Below are positions 41,132-50,237 of a stretch of DNA of 64,000 nt, piece after piece. A program made the position numbers and the translations under genes. The notes below the pieces were generated by a model. The model was given only the letters and a program-made list of their open reading frames with translations. It was not told the origin of the DNA and searched no databases. This DNA comes from Streptomyces mayonensis. GTDB lineage: Bacteria > Actinomycetota > Actinomycetes > Streptomycetales > Streptomycetaceae. Within the stretch, counting starts at the first letter, position 1. Each line of letters starts with the position of its first letter. The stretch is taken from the NCBI RefSeq assembly GCF_018982965.1, contig NZ_JACBYP010000022.1, forward strand, positions 1-64,000, given 5' to 3'.

Positions 41132-42274
41132 ATGTACGCAGCATCGTCCTCCGTGTCCGCCCCGCAGCGCTCACTGCACCCCCGCCCGGCGGCGGGCGGC
41201 GGCCCCTATCTCGCCCCCGCGCGTCCGGCGGCCCCGGTGCTCGGGGCGGGCAGGGCGCGGCGCGGCACGGGACCCGGCACGCAGCCGCTCAGCGGAAGAA
41301 TCGACCTGTCCGGCCCCCAGGGGGCCCAACTGCGCACGGCGATCGCCTCCGTGCACCGCATCTGCCCCGAGTTCTCCCCCGTACAGGTACTGCGCCGCAG
41401 CGGACGCTCCGTGCTCCTGGTCGGTACGACGGGGCGCAGCACGGCGGTCGCCAAGTGTTTACTGGACCACTCCCCCGCGTGGTCGGAGCGGATCCGGCAC
41501 GAGATAGGGGCATACCGCTCGTTCGTCCGGCAGCGCCCTCCGGTGCGGGTGCCGAGGCTGATCGCGGCGGATCCGGACAACGGCACACTGGTGATCGAGC
41601 GGATGCCGGGGCGGGTGGCGGCGTTGCAGCGCCACCCCTTGGAGACTCCCCCCAGGGCGGACATCAGGGCGGCGCTGGGCGCGGTGTGCCGGCTGAACGC
41701 CTGGCGGCCGCCGGCCGGGGCGTTCGACGCCCCGCTGGACTACGCGGCGCGGATCTCGCGGTACCACGAGCTGGGGCTGTTCACCGACCGGGACCTGGGC
41801 GACCTGCAGAAGCTGCTGCACGGCATCGCCCACGCGGGCGGCCGGCAGGGCATGGGGCAGTTCTGCCACGGTGACGCCCTGCTCTCCAACGTCCTCATGT
41901 CCCCGGCCGGTCCCGTGCTGGTGGACTGGGAGCACGCGGGCTGGTATCTCCCGGGATACGACCTGGCGACGCTCTGGGCGGTGCTCGGCGACGCCCCCGT
42001 GGCCCGCCGTCAGATCAGCCAGATCGCCCAGTCGACGGGCACGGCGGCGCGCGACGCCTTCCTGGTGAACCTGATGCTCGTGCTGACCCGGGAGATCCGC
42101 ACCTACGAGACGGCCGTGCAGCGCACCCTGCACGACACGGTCGCGGCGCCGGCGGTGCCGCTCCCGCCCGGCGCCACGCCGACCGGCGAGGAGCAGCGGC
42201 TGCTGCTGCGCCGTCTGCACGACGACTGCCAGACGGCCCGCAAGGCGGTCCGGGCGGCGGTCGGCACGCGCTGA
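41132..42274 (+). CDS. Aminoglycoside phosphotransferase-like kinase
   Basis: A 380-residue protein with an APH/choline-kinase fold. [27 protein letters not shown] holds the ATP-binding Lys, [28 protein letters not shown] near residue 245-275 holds the catalytic HGD-x4-N and the metal-binding D (DWE), and [14 protein letters not shown] follows. The first 60 residues are low-complexity. In Streptomyces such proteins mostly have unknown substrates, so resistance is not implied. It is divergent from the NsdA-like gene across a 290-bp gap and ends in a strong terminator. Confidence 0.85.
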   Translation: MYAASSSVSAPQRSLHPRPAAGGGPYLAPARPAAPVLGAGRARRGTGPGTQPLSGRIDLSGPQGAQLRTAIASVHRICPEFSPVQVLRRSGRSVLLVGTTGRSTAVAKCLLDHSPAWSERIRHEIGAYRSFVRQRPPVRVPRLIAADPDNGTLVIERMPGRVAALQRHPLETPPRADIRAALGAVCRLNAWRPPAGAFDAPLDYAARISRYHELGLFTDRDLGDLQKLLHGIAHAGGRQGMGQFCHGDALLSNVLMSPAGPVLVDWEHAGWYLPGYDLATLWAVLGDAPVARRQISQIAQSTGTAARDAFLVNLMLVLTREIRTYETAVQRTLHDTVAAPAVPLPPGATPTGEEQRLLLRRLHDDCQTARKAVRAAVGTR

Positions 42275-42288
42275 CCCGCAGTGCGGAG

Positions 42289-42326
42289 GTCCGCGGTGTG
42301 CCCTTCGGGGCGCACCGCGGACTTTT
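42289..42326 (+). terminator. Rho-independent terminator after the phosphotransferase
   Basis: Arms 42289-42303 and 42308-42322 pair over 15 bp with one mismatch around a TTCG tetraloop, and TTTT follows. This is the most classical terminator in the window. The remaining 42327-42536 is spacer with direct GTGTACG repeats. Confidence 0.88.
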
Positions 42327-42536
42327 CGCTCTCCCGGTAGGTGTACGGGCCATTGGTGTACGCCACTGACGCCGCGCAGGCCCGGGGGCCGCCGCCGCGA
42401 AACTCGCCGAACCCCTCGTTGACATGGGAAATCGCCGTGCTGACGGCATGATTGACGGATCGTCCGACCGCCGGGTACCACTGATCCACCCCCGGCCCGC
42501 ACGCCCCGCCATGCCCGACCGTCACAGGAGGCCGCC

Positions 42537-44468
42537 TTGCGAGGATCCCCCGCCGTGCCCGCCCTGGCCACCGCCGCGCTGCTGCTGCCGCTGCTCGGCG
42601 CGGCCCCGTCCGCCGCCGAGTCCGCTGACGCGCCCGCCCCCGACCGTCTCCAGCGGGCCTTCGCCACCGCGGCGGCCGAGTACCACGTGCCGCAGAGCGT
42701 CCTGCTGGGCGTCTCATACCTCCAGTCCCGCTGGGACGCGCACGGCGGCGCGCCGAGCGTGACCGGCGGCTACGGCCCGCTGCACCTCACCGACGCCCGT
42801 ACGGCCCTGGCCGGGGCCGCGCACCACGGCGCGGGCGGCGAGGATCCGCGCGGCGACGACGCCCGCGCCCCGCTCCGTCCGACGGCGGCCCCGGCGCCGC
42901 CCGCCGACCTGCCCGACCGGCTGACCACGCTGCCGAGGGCCGCCGAACTGACCGGCCTGAGCCCCGAGGCCCTGCGTACCGACCCGTCGGCGAACGTCTC
43001 GGGGGGTGCCGCGCTGCTGGCCGCCGCCCAGCGGGAACTGGGCGAGCCGCTCAGCGAGGACCCGGCCGACTGGTACGGGGCGGTGGCCCGGTTCTCGGGC
43101 GCCGAGGACTCCGCGACGGCGGCGGCCTACGCCGACGAGGTGTACGACGTCATCCGCACGGGCGAACGGCGCACCACGGACGCCGGTCAGCGGGTCGCCC
43201 TGGCCGCCCGCCCGGGCCTGGCGCCCGACGTCGCGCAGCTCGGCGGCACGGGCCTGCGCACCGCCTCCGCCGCCGGTACGGAGTGCCCCGAGTCGGTGTC
43301 GTGCGAGTGGGTCCCGGCGCCGTACGAGGAGTTCGGCGACGGCGACTACGGCAACCACGACCTGGGCGGCCGGCCCGCCTCGCAGCGCATCCGGTACATC
43401 GTCGTGCATGACACGGAGGGCACCTGGAACGGCGTCCTCAACATGGTGCAGGACCCCGCCTACGTCTCCTGGAACTACACGCTCCGCTCCACCGACGGCC
43501 ACATCGCCCAGCACGTGAAGGCGAAGGACGTGGCCTGGCACGCGGGCAACTGGTACGTCAACGCGAACTCGGTCGGGCTGGAGCACGAGGGCTTCCTGGC
43601 GGACCCGGACGCCTGGTACACGGAGGCGATGTACCGGTCGTCGGCGCGGCTGGTGAAGTACCTGGCGGCGAAGTACGACATCCCGCTGGACCGGCAGCAC
43701 GTCCTCGGCCACGACAACGTCCCCGGCGCCACCGCGGAGACGATCCCGGGCATGCACACCGACCCGGGCCCCTACTGGGACTGGAGGCACTACTTCCAGC
43801 TGCTCGGCCGCCCCTTCGAGCCGACCGCGGGCAAGGACTCCGGCCTGGTGACGATCCGCCCCGACTACGCCGCCAACCGCCCCGGGTACACCGGCTGCGA
43901 GACGGCGGGCGAGCCCTGTGCGGCGCACGGCTCCAGCGCGGTGCGGCTGTACTCCGACCACGACGTGAACGCGCCCCTGATCAAGGACGCCGGCCTCGGC
44001 ACCGCACCCACGACGGGCGTCAACGACCTGTCCTCACGGGTCTCCACGGGCCAGCAGTACGCGGTGGCCGACCGGTGGGGGGACTGGACGGCCATCTGGT
44101 ACCTGGGGCAGAAGGCGTGGTTCCACAGTCCCGCGAAGGAGCCGGCGGCGGTCCCCGCCTCGGGCCGGGTGGTCACGCCGAGGAAGGGCCTGGACAGCGT
44201 CCCCGTGTACGGCCGCGCGTACCCGGAGAAGGCGGCCTACCCCGCGGACGTGCCCGCCCAGACGGTGTCGGCGCTGCCCTACACCCTGTCCGCGGGGCAG
44301 AAGTACGTGGTGGGTGAGAAGGTGCCGGGCGAGTACTACTACGCGGTCACCTTCGACGAGGCCGGGCACCGGGTCGTGACCGGCGAGGACCAGTACTACG
44401 AGATCCAGTACGGTCACCGCGTCGCGTACGTGCGCGCCGCCGACGTCACGCTCTCGACCGTGCGGTAG
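42537..44468 (+). CDS. Secreted N-acetylmuramoyl-L-alanine amidase
   Basis: A 643-residue exported cell-wall enzyme. A short signal peptide ends near AAPSAAES (residue 28). Residues about 35-85 resemble a lytic-transglycosylase-like domain (FATAAAEYHVPQSVLLGVSYLQSRW), but the catalytic Glu position is Gln. The amidase_2 domain spans about 280-420: IRYIVVHDTEGT, NSVGLEHEGF and HVLGHDNVPG with HTDPGP supply the zinc ligands and catalytic Glu. The C-terminal 200 residues contain SH3-like repeats that probably bind the wall. Start is TTG at 42537 with CAGGAGGCCGCC upstream. Confidence 0.9.
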   Translation: MRGSPAVPALATAALLLPLLGAAPSAAESADAPAPDRLQRAFATAAAEYHVPQSVLLGVSYLQSRWDAHGGAPSVTGGYGPLHLTDARTALAGAAHHGAGGEDPRGDDARAPLRPTAAPAPPADLPDRLTTLPRAAELTGLSPEALRTDPSANVSGGAALLAAAQRELGEPLSEDPADWYGAVARFSGAEDSATAAAYADEVYDVIRTGERRTTDAGQRVALAARPGLAPDVAQLGGTGLRTASAAGTECPESVSCEWVPAPYEEFGDGDYGNHDLGGRPASQRIRYIVVHDTEGTWNGVLNMVQDPAYVSWNYTLRSTDGHIAQHVKAKDVAWHAGNWYVNANSVGLEHEGFLADPDAWYTEAMYRSSARLVKYLAAKYDIPLDRQHVLGHDNVPGATAETIPGMHTDPGPYWDWRHYFQLLGRPFEPTAGKDSGLVTIRPDYAANRPGYTGCETAGEPCAAHGSSAVRLYSDHDVNAPLIKDAGLGTAPTTGVNDLSSRVSTGQQYAVADRWGDWTAIWYLGQKAWFHSPAKEPAAVPASGRVVTPRKGLDSVPVYGRAYPEKAAYPADVPAQTVSALPYTLSAGQKYVVGEKVPGEYYYAVTFDEAGHRVVTGEDQYYEIQYGHRVAYVRAADVTLSTVR

Positions 44469-44476
44469 CCGCCGCC

Positions 44477-44974
44477 TCAGCCCTGCTGGAAAAGCTCCGC
44501 CGGGAGCGGCTTCAGCAGGGCGTACAGGTCGTCGGTGATGGGGCGGTCCCAGGCGGCGATGGTGACCAGGACGCCGTCGCTGCGGTCGAACTGCACGCAG
44601 GAGATCCGGCCCTCGGAGAGCTTGAGGCGCCGTACGACGAGCAGGTTGTCACCCTGCATCACCGGGACGTCCTCGGCGCCGACGACCGTGACCTCCTCGT
44701 CGTTCTCCAGCGCGAGGAGCAGCTGGCCCACCTCGAAGGGGATCTCGCCCTCGGGCACCTCGCGCGCCGGGGAACCTTCCGGCAGATTGCCGATGATCAT
44801 CGCGGGGCCGCGGCCGCCGAACAGGTCGTAGCGCAGGAAGACGCCCTGGCAGCTGCCGTCGGGCGCGGGCAGCAGGCCGGCGCCCAGATTGCCGGGCCAG
44901 TCGCCCGGATCCATGGCCAGAACGTCGAAGTCGGGCCCGGCGGGCGTTGCGCTGCGGCGGCGGAGGAACGACAT
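44477..44974 (-). CDS. Conserved hypothetical protein, Streptomyces type
   Basis: A 165-residue soluble protein with no recognised domain. It is acidic, with DFDVLAMDPGDWPGNLGAG near the start, GGRGPAMIIGNLPEGSPAREVP in the middle and ISCVQFDRSDGVLVTIAAWDRPITDDLYALL near the end. No signal peptide, membrane segment or metal motif is seen. It converges on the amidase gene with 8 bp between stops. The ATG at 44974 lacks an obvious ribosome site. No function can be given. Confidence 0.75.
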   Translation of the reverse strand: MSFLRRRSATPAGPDFDVLAMDPGDWPGNLGAGLLPAPDGSCQGVFLRYDLFGGRGPAMIIGNLPEGSPAREVPEGEIPFEVGQLLLALENDEEVTVVGAEDVPVMQGDNLLVVRRLKLSEGRISCVQFDRSDGVLVTIAAWDRPITDDLYALLKPLPAELFQQG

Positions 44975-45306
44975 GCGGCCATGGTACGTGGCCGGGCCCC
45001 GCGGACGGTGTGCGGGCGGGGCCCCTGACGGGCTGCCCGGCCCGCCGGTGCGTCCGTGGCGGCGGGCCGCCCTCGCCCGTCACCGCGAAAGGGACCGCCC
45101 CACTCCCGACAGGGGTGCGGCCGGGCGCTGCTCGGTGAACCGGCGCCCGCAGCGCGGCGGGTGGCAGGCCCGCGAGGGCTCCCGGCCGGGCCCCGGCGCG
45201 GCAGGCGGATCACCCGCTGCCCGGGGGCGGCGGCCGGGTCGGCCGGTGCACCGTGCGCGGGCACGCGAGCGCAGGTTCCGCTCCGGCCCTCCCCCTGCCC
45301 TCGCCC
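44975..45306. other. 332-bp spacer without a gene
   Basis: Both strands were read. Open frames here lack ribosome sites, family motifs and normal codon bias. A few short G+C-rich inverted repeats near 45190-45240 may end the universal-stress-protein transcript. Confidence 0.6.
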
Positions 45307-46209
45307 TCACTCCGCGGGCGGAGCGGGGGGCACCACCGCGACCGGGGCCACGGCGTGGAGGAGGACGGCGTGGGTGACGGAGCCCATCATGCGGGCGGGG
45401 GCCAGCAGGCGCCGCCGGTGGCGGCCGACGACGACCAGGTCGGCGTCGCGGGAGGCCGCGACCAGGTTTCCGGCGGCGTCGCCGGGCACGACGTGTGTCT
45501 CGGCCCGGACGCCGGGATGGCGTCCGCGGCAGGGGGCGAGGAAACCGTCGGCCAGGACCCGGGTCTCGCTCTCGACGGAGACCTCGTCGATCACCGCGGG
45601 CATCACCTGACCCGCCGCGGCCCAGGTCTGCACCGGCCACGGGTAGGCGGCGACCACCTGGAGGCGGGCGTCGCGCAGGGCGGCCTCCTCGAAGGCGAAG
45701 GACAGCGCGGCTTCGTCGGGGCTGTCGACGTGCAGGCCCACGACGACCCGCGGGCCGGGCTCCTCGGGTGCCTCGCCGTGGACCTCGCGCCCGGGGCGGG
45801 GCACCACGACGACCGGGCACTCCGCGTCGCGGGCGGCGGCCAGACCGTTGGAACCGAGCAGCAGACTGGCGAAGCCGCCGCGCCCGCGGGAGCCGAGCAC
45901 CAGGGACTGGGCGTCGCGGCCCAGTTCCGGCAGCACCGCCGCCGGCACCCCCTCCATGCCGACGTACTCCGTGGCGACCGCGTAGGCCCTGCCCTGCAGG
46001 TGGTCGCGGGCCTGGTCGAGGACCGGGTCCTCGCCGGTGTCCGGCGGACCCGCGACCAGTACGTCGGCCTGGGCCCAGGCGGCGTACTGGCGCACGTGCA
46101 CCACCCGCAGGGGTGCCTCGCGCCGGTGTGCGGCCTCCAGCGCCCAGTCCAGGGCGCGCAGGCTGTCGTCGGAACCGTCGACCGCCGCGATGACCGGCAG
46201 GGTGCTCAT
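45307..46209 (-). CDS. Tandem universal stress protein
   Basis: A 300-residue protein with two UspA domains. The first has VIAAVDGSDDSLRALDWALEAA and the ATP-binding LVLGSRGRGGFASLLLGSNG near residue 120-140. The second starts RVVVGLHVDSPDEAALSFAFEEAA and ends LVVVGRHRRRLLAPARMMGSVTHAVLLHA, a normal G-x2-G-x9-G(S/T) variant. Streptomyces carries many such proteins, often hypoxia- or stress-induced. The ATG at 46209 follows GGAGGTGAGGCACCC, a strong site. It stands alone. Confidence 0.92.
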   Translation of the reverse strand: MSTLPVIAAVDGSDDSLRALDWALEAAHRREAPLRVVHVRQYAAWAQADVLVAGPPDTGEDPVLDQARDHLQGRAYAVATEYVGMEGVPAAVLPELGRDAQSLVLGSRGRGGFASLLLGSNGLAAARDAECPVVVVPRPGREVHGEAPEEPGPRVVVGLHVDSPDEAALSFAFEEAALRDARLQVVAAYPWPVQTWAAAGQVMPAVIDEVSVESETRVLADGFLAPCRGRHPGVRAETHVVPGDAAGNLVAASRDADLVVVGRHRRRLLAPARMMGSVTHAVLLHAVAPVAVVPPAPPAE

Positions 46210-46297
46210 GGGTGCCTCACCTCCGGAGTACGGCCTTCCCCCCGGCGACGGACGGGACACCCCCGGTTCGGCCGGTCGGCGGACCCCGCCCGGTGGC

Positions 46298-46540
46298 TCA
46301 GGTGAGGTCGAACTCCCCTTCCCGGGCCCCCGACACGAACGCGCCCCACTCCGCCGGGGTGAAGATCAGTGACGGGCTCTGCGGACTGCCGCTGTTGCGC
46401 ATGGCGATGAACCCCTCGACGAAGGCGATCTGGACATCGCCCAGGCCCCGGCTGCTGGACTGCCACTGCGCGTTGCTGAGGTCCAGCTCCGGCTTGTCCC
46501 AGCCCATGAGCGGGCGCTGGTGGGTGGTGCTCTCGGCCAC
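46298..46540 (-). CDS. DUF397 protein
   Basis: An 80-residue DUF397 protein: LSNAQWQSSSRGLGDVQIAFVEGFIAMRNS and SPSLIFTPAEWGAFVSGAREGEFDL are the family pattern. DUF397 genes usually sit next to an XRE-type regulator and are linked to Streptomyces development; no such partner is adjacent here. The GTG at 46540 follows GGAGGAGCACGGAC. A minus-strand TAGGCT about 40 nt upstream may be the -10 box. Confidence 0.88.
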   Translation of the reverse strand: MAESTTHQRPLMGWDKPELDLSNAQWQSSSRGLGDVQIAFVEGFIAMRNSGSPQSPSLIFTPAEWGAFVSGAREGEFDLT

Positions 46541-46695
46541 GTCCGTGCTCCTCCCGGTCTCGTCGTCCGCGGCCAGCCTAGCGATCGTCCCGGAGCGCCG
46601 ACAGGCCGTGCGAGGGGTGCCTTCGCACGAGATGCGGGACCGGCCGGCCGGGCACGGCCGCTCCGACGCGGTACCCAAAGCCTGTCCGACGGTCT

Positions 46696-48207
46696 CTAGG
46701 CCCCGGTGAAGCGGTCGCGGAGCTCGCGCTTGAGGATCTTGCCGCTGGCGTTGCGCGGCAGGTCGTCCACGAACCGGACCCGTTTGGGCGCCTTGAAGGC
46801 GGCGAGTTTCTCCCGGACGTGGGCGATCAGTTGGTCCTCGGTGACCTGGCCGCGCGGGACGACGACGGCCGTGACGGCCTCGATCCACCGCTCGTCGGGC
46901 AGGCCGATCACCGCCGCCTCGGCGACGGCGTCGTGGGTGTAGAGGGCGTCCTCGACCTGGCGGGAGGCGACCAGCACACCGCCGGAGTTGATGACGTCCT
47001 TCACGCGGTCGACGATCGTGTAGTAGCCGTCCGCGTCCCGGACGGCGAGGTCGCCGGAGCGGAACCAGCCGTCGCGGAAGGCGGCCTCGGTCTCCTCGGG
47101 ACTGTCCCAGTAGCCGTCGCACAACTGCGGTGAGCGGTAGACGACTTCGCCGGGTGTGCCGTCGGGCACGTCCTTGCCCTCCTCGTCGACCACACGGGCG
47201 TCGACGAACAGCACGGGCCGGCCGCAGGAGTCCATGCGGCCCTCGTGCTCGTCCGGTCCCAGGACCGCGGCGAGGGGGCCGATCTCGCTCTGGCCGAAAC
47301 AGTTGTAGAAGGCGAGGTCCGGCAGGCGGGCGCGCAGCCGCTCCAGGACGGGCACCGGCATGATCGACGCGCCGTAGTAGGCCTTGCGCAGGCCGGTCAG
47401 GTCGCGGGTGGCGAAGTCGGCGCGGTTCGCGAGGCCGATCCACACCGTCGGCGGGGCGAACAGGCTGTCCGCGCGGCCCGCTTCGATCAGGTCGAAGAGC
47501 CGGTCGCCGTCCGGTGCGTCCAGGACGATGTTGGTGGCACCGACGGCGAGGTAGGGCAGCAGGAAGACGTGCATCTGCGCGGAGTGGTAGAGCGGCAGCG
47601 CGTGCACGGGGCGGTCGCCCGCGCCGAGGTCGAGGGCGGTGATGGCGCTCAGGTACTCGTGCACCAGCGCCCGGTGGGTCATCATCGCCCCCTTGGGCAG
47701 GGCGGTGGTGCCCGAGGTGTACAGGAGCTGCACCAGGTCCTCGGCGGCGGGCTCGGGCCCGTCGTGCGGCGACGCGGAGGCGAGGCGGGCGAGGAGCGAG
47801 TCGCCGGTGTCGCGCAGGGGCAGGGCGCGGACCTCGCCGGGGAGCCGGCCGGCGAGGCCGGGGTCGGTGAGGACCAGGCTGCTGCCGGACTGGCGGACGA
47901 TGTGGGCGAGGTCGTCGCCGTCGAGGTTCTGGTTGACGGGGACGTGCACCAGGCCCGCGCGGGCACAGGCCAGGAAGGCGATCAGGTAGGCGTCGGAGTT
48001 GTGGCCGTAGGCGCCGACCCGGTCGCCCGGGGACAGCCCCTCGGCCAGCAGGACGCTCGCCGCGCGGGAGACCGCGGCGTCGAGTTCCCCGTACGTCCAG
48101 GTGCGGTCGCGGTACTCCACCGCGACGCGGGCCGGAGTGCGCCGGGCGCTGCGCCGCAGCACCCCGTCGACGGTACTGCCGTGTCCGTGTCCGTGTCCGG
48201 GCGTCAT
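46696..48207 (-). CDS. Acyl-CoA synthetase (AMP-forming, FadD-like)
   Basis: A 503-residue member of the ANL superfamily. LYTSGTTALPKGAMMTH near residue 175 is the AMP-binding P-loop, FYNCFGQSEIGPLAAVLG the A5 motif, GWFRSGDLAVRDADGYYTIVDRVKDVINSGGV the A7-A8 hinge, and PRNASGKILKRELR the C-terminal catalytic Lys. It activates a fatty or related acid as the CoA thioester. The N-terminus starts with an unusual GHGHGHG run. No thioesterase or dehydrogenase partner is next to it. ATG at 48207. Confidence 0.9.
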   Translation of the reverse strand: MTPGHGHGHGSTVDGVLRRSARRTPARVAVEYRDRTWTYGELDAAVSRAASVLLAEGLSPGDRVGAYGHNSDAYLIAFLACARAGLVHVPVNQNLDGDDLAHIVRQSGSSLVLTDPGLAGRLPGEVRALPLRDTGDSLLARLASASPHDGPEPAAEDLVQLLYTSGTTALPKGAMMTHRALVHEYLSAITALDLGAGDRPVHALPLYHSAQMHVFLLPYLAVGATNIVLDAPDGDRLFDLIEAGRADSLFAPPTVWIGLANRADFATRDLTGLRKAYYGASIMPVPVLERLRARLPDLAFYNCFGQSEIGPLAAVLGPDEHEGRMDSCGRPVLFVDARVVDEEGKDVPDGTPGEVVYRSPQLCDGYWDSPEETEAAFRDGWFRSGDLAVRDADGYYTIVDRVKDVINSGGVLVASRQVEDALYTHDAVAEAAVIGLPDERWIEAVTAVVVPRGQVTEDQLIAHVREKLAAFKAPKRVRFVDDLPRNASGKILKRELRDRFTGA

Positions 48208-48339
48208 GCCGGGATCCTCGGCGAGTCGCCGGGGACGGGTCAACCCGTGTGCACCCGCTCCGCCGCACCCCGGCACCCGCTTCCGGACGGGCGGGGCGCA
48301 CGGGCCGACCCGGCGTCGGCCGGTGGCGGCTTCTGCCGG

Positions 48340-48531
48340 CTAGCCGTTGAAGACGGCCTTCTGTACTTCGTTCGGGCCGTCGAAGCTGTTCTCCTTCAGG
48401 CCGTCGAGCCGGCTCACGACCTTGTCGCCGGCCTTGTTCTTGCGGGCGCAGTCGACGAGCGACTTCTTGTCCGCCGGGTAGTCCATGCCGTTGAGGGCCT
48501 TCTGCAGGTCGATGGGGCTGAGGTCCGCCAT
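48340..48531 (-). CDS. DUF2795 small protein
   Basis: A 63-residue acidic/basic helical protein with LSPIDLQKALNGMDYPADKKSLVDCARKN, a match to the DUF2795 family common in actinobacteria. One Cys is present. Function unknown; members are often stress-induced. The ATG at 48531 follows GGAGCCCGTC, and a sequence matching the Streptomyces SigB-type promoter lies about 60 bp upstream. Confidence 0.88.
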   Translation of the reverse strand: MADLSPIDLQKALNGMDYPADKKSLVDCARKNKAGDKVVSRLDGLKENSFDGPNEVQKAVFNG

Positions 48532-48592
48532 GACGGGCTCCTTCGTCGTGTTCCCGCGCCGATGTCACGGGCGGAATATCCGTCATGTCGCG

Positions 48593-48617
48593 GTACCCCG
48601 CCCCGTTCCGTGCATGC
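48593..48617 (-). promoter_or_regulatory. SigB-type promoter candidate for the DUF2795 gene
   Basis: On the minus strand GCAT (48617-48614), a 15-bp spacer and GGGTAC (48598-48593) fit the Streptomyces stress-sigma consensus GNNT-N14-16-GGGTAY. The position, 62 bp before the start, is sensible. The adjoining 48541-48590 also contains an imperfect GATGTCACGG/CCGTCATGTC inverted repeat. Confidence 0.5.
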
Positions 48618-48622
48618 GCCCG

Positions 48623-50194
48623 TCAGCCCGCGGCTCCTTCCAGCACCGCAGCCGCCGCGTTGTGCCCGGGTACGCCGCTGACCCCTCCCCCGCGCACGGC
48701 GCCCGCGCCGCACAGCAGGACGTTCGCCTGCCCGGTCTCCACGCCCCAGCGGCCGGTGCCCTCCTGGGCGTGGGGCCAGGACAGCTCCCGGTGGAAGATG
48801 TTGCCGCCGGGCAGCCGCAGGTCGTGCTCCAGGTCGAGCGGCGACCTGGCCTCGATGCAGGGCCGTCCGTCGGCGTCGGCCGCCAGGCAGTCCGCGAGGG
48901 GCTCGGCGAGGTGGGCGTCGAGCTGGGCGAGCGTCGACTCCAGGAGTTGTTCGCGGACGGCCTCGTTGTTCCCGGCGAAGAGGCGGGCGGGGGTGTGCAG
49001 CCCGAACAGGGTGAGCGTGTGCATGCCCTTCGCGGCCGGGTCGGGGCCGAGGACGGTGGGGTCGGTCAGCGAGTGGCAGTAGATCTCGGAGGGCGGGACG
49101 GCGGGCAGTGAGCCGGCGGCCGCCCGGGCGTGCGCGGCGGCGAGCTGCTCGTACCCCTCGGCGATGTGGAAGGTCCCGGCGAAGGCCTCGCGCGGGTCGG
49201 CCGCGGGGTCGCGGAGCGCCGGGAGCCGGGTCAGCAGCATGTTGACCTTGAGCTGGGCGCCCTCGGCGGGCGGGGGCGGCGCCTGTCCGGTGAGGTGCGC
49301 CAGTTCCCGTGGTGAGGCGTTCACCAGGACGTGGCGTGCGGCGGTGACGTGCTCGCCGTCCGCCGACCGGTGGGTGACCTCGGCCGTGTGCCCGTCGGCG
49401 TCGATCCGCACCGCCTCGTGTCCGGTGGCGAGCGTGGCACCGGCGGCGCGCGCCGCGTCGGCCAGGGCGTCGGTGAGGGCGCCCATGCCGCCGACGGGCA
49501 CGTCCCAGGCACCGGTGCCGCCGCCGATCACGTGGTAGAGGAAGCAGCGGTTCTGGCTCAGCGAGGGGTCGTGGGCGTCCGCGAAGGTGCCGATCAGGGC
49601 GTCGGTGAGGGCGACTCCGCGGACCGTGTCGTCGGCGAAGTGCCGCTCGATCGCGAGGCCGACCGGTTCCTCGAACAGCGCCCGCCAGGCGGCCTCGTCG
49701 CCGACCCTGCGGCGCAGTTCGTCCCGGGTGGGGAGGGGTTCGGTGAGGGTGGGGAAGACCTGCCGGGCCACGTGGCCGGTCATCGCGTAGAAGCGCTGCC
49801 AGGCCTCGTACTCCCGGTCGGATCCGGTGAGCCGGGCGAACGAGTCGCGGGTGCGCCGTTCGCCCCCGCCGACGAGGAGTCCGGTGGGGCGCCCGTCGCG
49901 CTCGACGGGCGTGTACGAGGAAACGGTGCGCCCGCGCACCCGGAAGCGGAGCCCCAGGTCCCGCACGATCTTCCCGGGCAGCAGGCTGACCAGGTACGAG
50001 TACCGGGACAGCCGTGCGTCGACGCCGGCGAACGGCCGCGTGGACACGGCCGCTCCACCGGTGTGGTCCAGCCGTTCCAGAACCAGCACGGAGCGGCCGG
50101 CGCGGGCCAGGTAGGCGGCGGCGACCAGACCGTTGTGGCCGCCGCCGACGACGACGGCGTCGTAGCTGCGGGCGGTGCGGGGCGGGGGCGTCAT
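48623..50194 (-). CDS. Phytoene-desaturase-like FAD oxidoreductase
   Basis: A 523-residue flavoenzyme of the CrtI/amine-oxidase type. YDAVVVGGGHNGLVAAAYLARAGRSVLVLERLDHTGGAA is the FAD-binding dinucleotide fold at residues 10-48; YHVIGGGTGAWDVPVGGMGALTDALADAA follows in the middle and LLCGAGAVRGGGVSGVPGHNAAAAVL closes the FAD domain. No phytoene synthase or carotenoid gene is adjacent, so the substrate is unknown. ATG at 50194 is taken over an upstream GTG because of its position at the conserved fold. It ends just before the DUF2795 promoter region. Confidence 0.88.
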   Translation of the reverse strand: MTPPPRTARSYDAVVVGGGHNGLVAAAYLARAGRSVLVLERLDHTGGAAVSTRPFAGVDARLSRYSYLVSLLPGKIVRDLGLRFRVRGRTVSSYTPVERDGRPTGLLVGGGERRTRDSFARLTGSDREYEAWQRFYAMTGHVARQVFPTLTEPLPTRDELRRRVGDEAAWRALFEEPVGLAIERHFADDTVRGVALTDALIGTFADAHDPSLSQNRCFLYHVIGGGTGAWDVPVGGMGALTDALADAARAAGATLATGHEAVRIDADGHTAEVTHRSADGEHVTAARHVLVNASPRELAHLTGQAPPPPAEGAQLKVNMLLTRLPALRDPAADPREAFAGTFHIAEGYEQLAAAHARAAAGSLPAVPPSEIYCHSLTDPTVLGPDPAAKGMHTLTLFGLHTPARLFAGNNEAVREQLLESTLAQLDAHLAEPLADCLAADADGRPCIEARSPLDLEHDLRLPGGNIFHRELSWPHAQEGTGRWGVETGQANVLLCGAGAVRGGGVSGVPGHNAAAAVLEGAAG

Positions 50195-50237
50195 GGCTCT
50201 TGGTAACACGGGCCGCCCGGACGCGGCCAGGGCGCGA

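Noticed and set aside
41132..42274. Aminoglycoside resistance gene
   Set aside because: The fold is right but the family is broad in Streptomyces, and no resistance or biosynthetic genes are adjacent, so only a generic kinase call is made.
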